The notes under the pieces: model-generated | Told to the model about the DNA's origin: nothing | What the model saw: only the letters and a program-made list of their open reading frames with translations | Database searches by the model: none | Assembly (NCBI GenBank): GCA_019054805.1 | Contig: JAHQIY010000006.1 | Coordinates: 5,766,001-5,830,000, forward strand | Source: Brachionus manjavacas | Lineage: Eukaryota; Rotifera; Eurotatoria; Ploima; Brachionidae | Direction of reading: 5' to 3' | DNA: 64,000 nt | Translations under genes and position numbers: made by a program | In this document: positions 59,205 to 64,000 of the stretch, piece by piece | How the letters are laid out: every line of letters starts with the position of its first letter | Numbering within the stretch: the first letter of the stretch is position 1

Positions 59205-60789
59205 TTAAGCTTTGGCAGCGTGGACCATCTCTTCTTTGTTTATCAAATGGGTTGTATTGTTGATAGATTTCATTAGAGTTGTTAAATTGTGGCTCCAATC
59301 ATTTAGAACTTCATTGATATCTTTTTGGCTCTCAAAAGTCACTATGCCAGCTAGACGGTCAATTTTGCCGCTGACAGTTTTATTTGTCACTAAATTGGAC
59401 AAGAATTCCTCGGTTTCATCTTCAGTCAAGTCCAGCAAATTGGCCATTCTTTTTGTCGAAATTCTGGTATAATATTTAGCCATGACTCTCATATTCTTAA
59501 AAAAGTTTTTCACAATCAAAATTTTATTTTTATTTTTAATTCTTATTTTACATGTTCGACAATTCTGGTTTTGAAATCAGCCCATCGTTTGGCACCCTCT
59601 TCACTTTTGAAAGCGTCTGTTGCAGGCAAATTTGAATCACCAACTTTCAAGTCTTGCTCAAAATGCTCGATCAAACTTCTCCAATTTATGACCTCATCGG
59701 TTTTAATCAATTTCACCAACTCACTTTTAAAATAGAATTAAAAATGTATTTTTAATTGTTGAAATTTAAAATTTTTTTTACTTATATTTTGGAAGTTGTT
59801 GCAAATTTTTGTCTTGACTAACAATGTGTAACAAATTTTGTTGTTCGTTTCCATAAGGAGAAAGTAATAAATAGATAACTATGTTTTTAAGAGCCTCTTG
59901 CATCATTAAGCTATTCTCTTTAATCCGCGGGGTGTCATAAATTTGCTTGTAATGTTTACACACAGAAAAGTAGTTAGAGTCATGTTGGTCCAATTTGATC
60001 ATCAATTCATAAAATTTTAATTTCAAATCCTTAAAAATTAATTTTTAGAATCAAAAGTATTTTTTAAAAATGGCAACAAAAAATACATGTAATTTTTCGT
60101 CCTCAAATGATCGAATGCTTATTTTGCGACTGATAATTTGAGTTCGAATGAAGTCCCCTTTAAGAAGACAAACTCTCATTTGTTCTAATAAAAATTCTAT
60201 TTTTTCCCTTTTTTCCATCGAACCAAAGGTCTCGACTTGGAGTTCCTGTAAAATCGAGGCAGCTTCGTCAATGTTACCAGCAGCTTCCTTAAATTCGGCG
60301 AGTTTTCGCGTGAGCCGCGCTCGCTCGATTTCTACATAAATTTTCCCCGCGGTCACTGTTCTTAATGTGTCGATTAACTTAAGCTTTGTTTCCATGTCAC
60401 TTATTTGGTCAACATATGTATATGCCTCTTGGACCATCTTGGTAACTGCTTGTTTTAATTGAGAGCGTCTTTTTGTAAGAAGATGGATGTTTTCGTTCAA
60501 TGCCTCAAAATTGCGTTGCTCAAAGCAGAAACGAACAATTGTGGTCAAGATACGTGATGTTGAATGAGCGTCGCCAGCGACTCTAGCCTGTTTTTCTAAC
60601 TGAAGCAAAACTTCAATCGCTTCTTGCAACCGACCAGACTTAAAATTTTTGTTTTTAAATTAAATAAATATTAAGAAAATAAATTTTTTTTAATTTTACA
60701 TTGACCATTTTTTGACATTCTGGAATTTTTTCTTCGACAACAGCCGAATAATCAGCTTCCTGTTTTTCCAATTTTCCATACAAAGACAT
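59205..60789 (-). CDS. PSMD12: 26S proteasome non-ATPase regulatory subunit 12 (Rpn5)
   Basis: Lid subunit of the 19S regulatory particle. Minus-strand exons: 60789-60700, 60638-60087, 60029-59782, 59723-59552 and 59495-59205, with introns of 61, 57, 58 and 56 bp. The junction phases (0, 0, 2, 0) keep one frame of 450 residues; human PSMD12 has 456. Conserved blocks include [80 protein letters not shown] and, in the C-terminal PCI region, [19 protein letters not shown] and [15 protein letters not shown]. The N-terminus [20 protein letters not shown] fits the family's start, and exon 2 opens [12 protein letters not shown]. Helical repeats precede the PCI domain, which mediates lid assembly. 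All residues of the family core appear present, with no break. Confidence 0.95.
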
Positions 60790-62588
60790 GGCGTGATTCT
60801 TATCAACTTTTTATCTAAAACAAAAATGTTTTATTTCTGGACCGATATGAAAAATAAAGTCCGATATTTTTCTTTCAATTATTTAAATTTGCAATATCAT
60901 TCTTTTGAAAATGTTTTAAAAGAAAATTTTTAAATATTAAATAGCAAAGCAGACTTTTTTTAAAAATTAGCTTGATTTTATTTTTTAAATTTTTCTCATC
61001 GAGTAGATTTTTTTGTCTTTTAAACAAATTAATAATATAAAATAATAAGAACTAGACTTCCCATAAAATTTTAAACGATAATTTTTTACACTGTAAGCAT
61101 TTAGAGTAAAAATTTTGTTACATTAATGTAACATTTTAGAGTTGCCAATTTAAAGAAACATTTAAAATTTTACTTATAGCTAATATCTTACTAAGATTAT
61201 TACTATAAAGTAATAATCTTTTTTACTTAACGTTAAAATTTTTTGTTCCCAACCGAAAATATTTTTTACTATTGTCTATAATTTAAAAATTTTTAATTGT
61301 AAACCATGGAATAATTTGTACTTAGGTACTTATGTATAGCCTTTAATCGCTAAATAAAAATATTTAAAAACACAAGAATCAATTTAAAATTTTCATTAAC
61401 TCATATTTTACATTTAATTTATTTCTATTTAAAAATAAATTATTTTCATAATGGATTAATCGTTAGAATTCAATTTTTTAATTTAAGCCAAGTTTTATCA
61501 AATAATTTTTATTAAGTTGTTTTCTAATTAGGATAAAAATCTAAAAAAATTAACTTAAATAATTTCTAATTAATATTTAAAAACTAAATTATAAAATTTT
61601 TTTCTAAAAATTATTTTGCTTAAATAGACCATATTTCTGCTTTATATTAATTCTATTTTTACTAAAAGCTATCATTATTTAGAATAAAAAAAATCAACTA
61701 TCAAGTAGTTTTTTCCTTTATTTGTATAACTATTAAACTACGATGATTTTGTCACTAAAGAGTAATATTTTTAAATTAAATTCAATCTGAAATATAATTT
61801 ATTTTAGAGCAATATTCATTAGAGAAAAGATCAATTTTTTATTTAGTTTGATGTAAAATTTAACTTAATCAAAATAAAAGTTTATTCAATGATTCACAAA
61901 TAAGACAAACTTATTTTAATGGAACATTAGAGTCTAAATGTTACTCTAAAAGATTACGGTGTAGTTGGAAATTGAATTTCGTTGTTTAGAAAGAAAATCT
62001 TTATTTTAGATTTGTTTTTTTTTTTATTTGGTGTTAATTTTTTAGAATGGTAATTCTCTTTTTTTTTGGGACAAAAAATAAATTTTTATAAAATTTTAAT
62101 AAATTTAGGATATTTTATTTGATAATTGGAGTATCACAACTAAATTCGCCTTTGTTATAATAATGACTGTCAAAGATTTTTTGTTCAAAGTTAAAAGCTT
62201 ACTTACTTTCTATGATATTTCGAATTTAGTTTAATTTTCTAAAAAGAAAAAAATGGTGACATTTTTAAATTTTTAAATTTTTTTACAAAATCTGTAAAAA
62301 TTAAACAAATATTATTAAATAGTGAGAGCTTAAATGATGAAAATTTCAACATTAACCTCTTGATCACAAAGCTATTAATTAATCTCGAATAAAAATATCC
62401 AAATTTTTTTTCTCTTTTAATTGTTTTTGACATTGGCACCTTTAGATTAACACTATTCCTTAAATTATAACTTAAATTTATTAGTAATTTTTTACCCATT
62501 GAACTTTAAGATTTTTTAGTGAATTATGATACAATATTTTATAAAAAAAAGATAGACTAATTTGAGTGACTAATCTGAATGACTTGTC
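60790..62588. other. A/T-rich region upstream of PSMD12
   Basis: Should hold the PSMD12 promoter; no element is distinguishable. A minus-strand frame over 62239-62499 has no motif. No gene or repeat was recognised. Confidence 0.5.
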
Positions 62589-62589
62589 A

Positions 62590-62885
62590 CCAGCAAATTG
62601 TCGTGTCACCAGCAAACATTTCTTTACTAAGATTCTCTAACATAAATGGCAAGTCATTTACAAAAACAAGAGAAAGTAGTGGACCTAACACTGATACTTG
62701 AATAGCTCCCAATTTTAGAGATATTGGCTAAGATTTATCATTTCCAAGGCGGACTTTTTTTGATTTATTAGTAAAATAGTTCGACAGAAGACCTGAATAA
62801 TCATTGTCAAACCCATAATGAAAAAACTTTAATAATAGAAGATTTTAATAGAAGAATTTAGCGTTATATTTTATTGCGTCAAATT
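62590..62885 (-). pseudogene. LINE reverse-transcriptase relic
   Basis: Read on the minus strand, VSVLGPLLSLVFVNDLPFML (about 62697-62638), followed by FAGDTTI near 62605, matches the GSVLGPLLF...NDLP and (Y/F)ADDTT blocks of LINE RTs. The rest is too altered to read. Confidence 0.75.
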
Positions 62886-63535
62886 TTCAGAGTTAAATAT
62901 TCTCTTTAAAATTGAATTTTAAAAAAAATCCTATTTTCTTTGAAGGAATTCTCCAAAGTTGAGCAATTTACTTTAAAAAAGCGTTAAAGGTTGTAGAAAA
63001 ATACCTAAATTTTTTCAATTTTGAATTTTTTATATAGTAAGATAAACTACCGTAAGTAAGCTCGCGTAGATGTCTTACTAGATTCAAGGAAATCCATGTT
63101 TTTAAACAAAAACACTAATATATATTATATCATATTTTATTTTTCACAATAGTATAAATTTAAATAAAAAACAAAATTAATTTTGAAAAATATATTTTTT
63201 ATTTTATTTTAACATTATAATTTCACCTTGAAAGTGAAGGCTAATTTTTAGTCAAGCAAAGTGACGAAATCGCATTCAATGAGAAAAATAGAGTAAAATT
63301 CAAAAAAAAATTTGATTATCTTTACATTTCAATTTTGATATTCAAGTTTTTATTTATTTTAATTTTTTGATTAAATTTAGAATCTGAATTTGAAAGTTAA
63401 AATTTTGGTTGGAAATTAGAAAAATCGTATAGAATTGTGAAACTGGGGGCAATGGAGGAGGAGGAGAATGGAAACTAATTTTGTTTAGTAAGCTTCTTTA
63501 TTTCTTTAAAGACTAGAATCTCTTTTATTTTATGA
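62886..63535. other. A/T-rich intergenic region
   Basis: A purine-rich GGAGGAGGAGGAG run lies at about 63455-63468. Nothing else was recognised. Confidence 0.5.
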
Positions 63536-63537
63536 AG

Positions 63538-63567
63538 CGCAAGCTGTATTTATACATACAGCTTGCG
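63538..63567. repeat. Perfect 12-bp-stem hairpin
   Basis: CGCAAGCTGTAT (63538-63549) and ATACAGCTTGCG (63556-63567) form a perfect stem with a 6-base loop. It is conspicuous in A/T-rich surroundings. Function unknown; it may be a transposon end or a chance survivor. Confidence 0.65.
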
Positions 63568-64000
63568 GCTTACAGAATTATTAAATTTTTTAAACTTTTT
63601 CCTAACAAAGTCACTAGAAAGTTTTTGACTTGGTTTGTTTTTTTAAATTAAAGTCTAAAAAAGTAAGCTACAAAATCAATAGTAAGAAACAAATATTTGC
63701 TTAAATTTAAATAAAACTTGAATTTCATACTTATCTTAATATTTGAAAAAATTCCCAGTGTGAAAAAAAAAAGTTAGCTAATTTACTAACACTATTAGCA
63801 GTTTCTGAAAGTATAAAACCTGACTTTGATAAATTTTAAAATAAAAATTTTTAGGGTCAATATTAAAGATAATATTTAACTCTAAAAAATGAGTATGAAA
63901 ATATTTCACTCAATTAAAAAAAGACAAAGAAATAGACATAAATTCATTCAACAAAATTCCTCAATTGTTTTAGATTAAGTTAATTATTTCTTGAACTGTA
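63568..64000. other. A/T-rich sequence to the window edge
   Basis: No gene, RNA or repeat match was recognised. Confidence 0.5.

Noticed and set aside
1-64000. CRISPR arrays, operons or bacterial insertion sequences
   Set aside because: No regularly spaced repeats; introns, metazoan gene families and LINEs show a eukaryotic nuclear genome.

Overview
The window looks like animal nuclear DNA that is very A+T-rich (roughly three quarters by eye, not counted). It has spliceosomal introns of about 50-60 bp, long gene-poor stretches and many decayed transposons. The recognisable genes are a TRIM71/LIN-41-type protein, a syndecan, RNase P subunit p40, a mitochondrial-type pyrophosphatase, an H2A-like protein and 26S proteasome Rpn5, so the host is a metazoan. 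The base composition, tiny introns and a long-tailed H2A would suit a rotifer; that placement is a guess and no species marker was found.

Layout. 1-2190: broken CR1/Jockey-type LINE on +. 2345-8497: repeats, tRNA-derived SINE pieces and A/T-rich DNA. 8498-17697 (+): lin-41/TRIM71-like gene in two coding exons around a 5.6 kb intron, with a 3' UTR carrying let-7-type seed matches. 19352-20589 (-): RPP40-like gene in at least five exons. 22795-23078 (-): full-length SINE. 23744-24415 (-): single-exon syndecan. 24416-32868: repeats, including a non-autonomous DNA transposon with an intact 8-bp target duplication. 32869-33888 (+): inorganic pyrophosphatase with a predicted mitochondrial presequence. 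About 35010-35860: old LINE relic. 36734-38140 (+): intronless 468-codon protein with an embedded H2A fold. 38465-50640: repeat-rich, with inverted-repeat elements and coding-like relics. 50651-52915 (+): unrecognised 754-codon protein with a possible C-terminal beta-trefoil. 53430-59100: relics, a second copy of the transposon with the 8-bp duplication elsewhere, and a 5'-truncated LINE on -. 59205-60789 (-): PSMD12/Rpn5 in five exons. 60790-64000: A/T-rich DNA with a LINE relic and a hairpin.

The genes are unrelated housekeeping and developmental loci and show no operon-like arrangement. Splice junctions were placed by hand from GT-AG signals, reading phase and similarity to known families; in the multi-exon genes the chosen junctions preserve frame. 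Points most worth a second look are the let-7-type sites in the lin-41-like 3' UTR, the H2A protein with long acidic N-terminal and long C-terminal extensions, the Tyr/Asp-rich syndecan ectodomain, and the transposon families with their coding-like relic inside the lin-41 intron.
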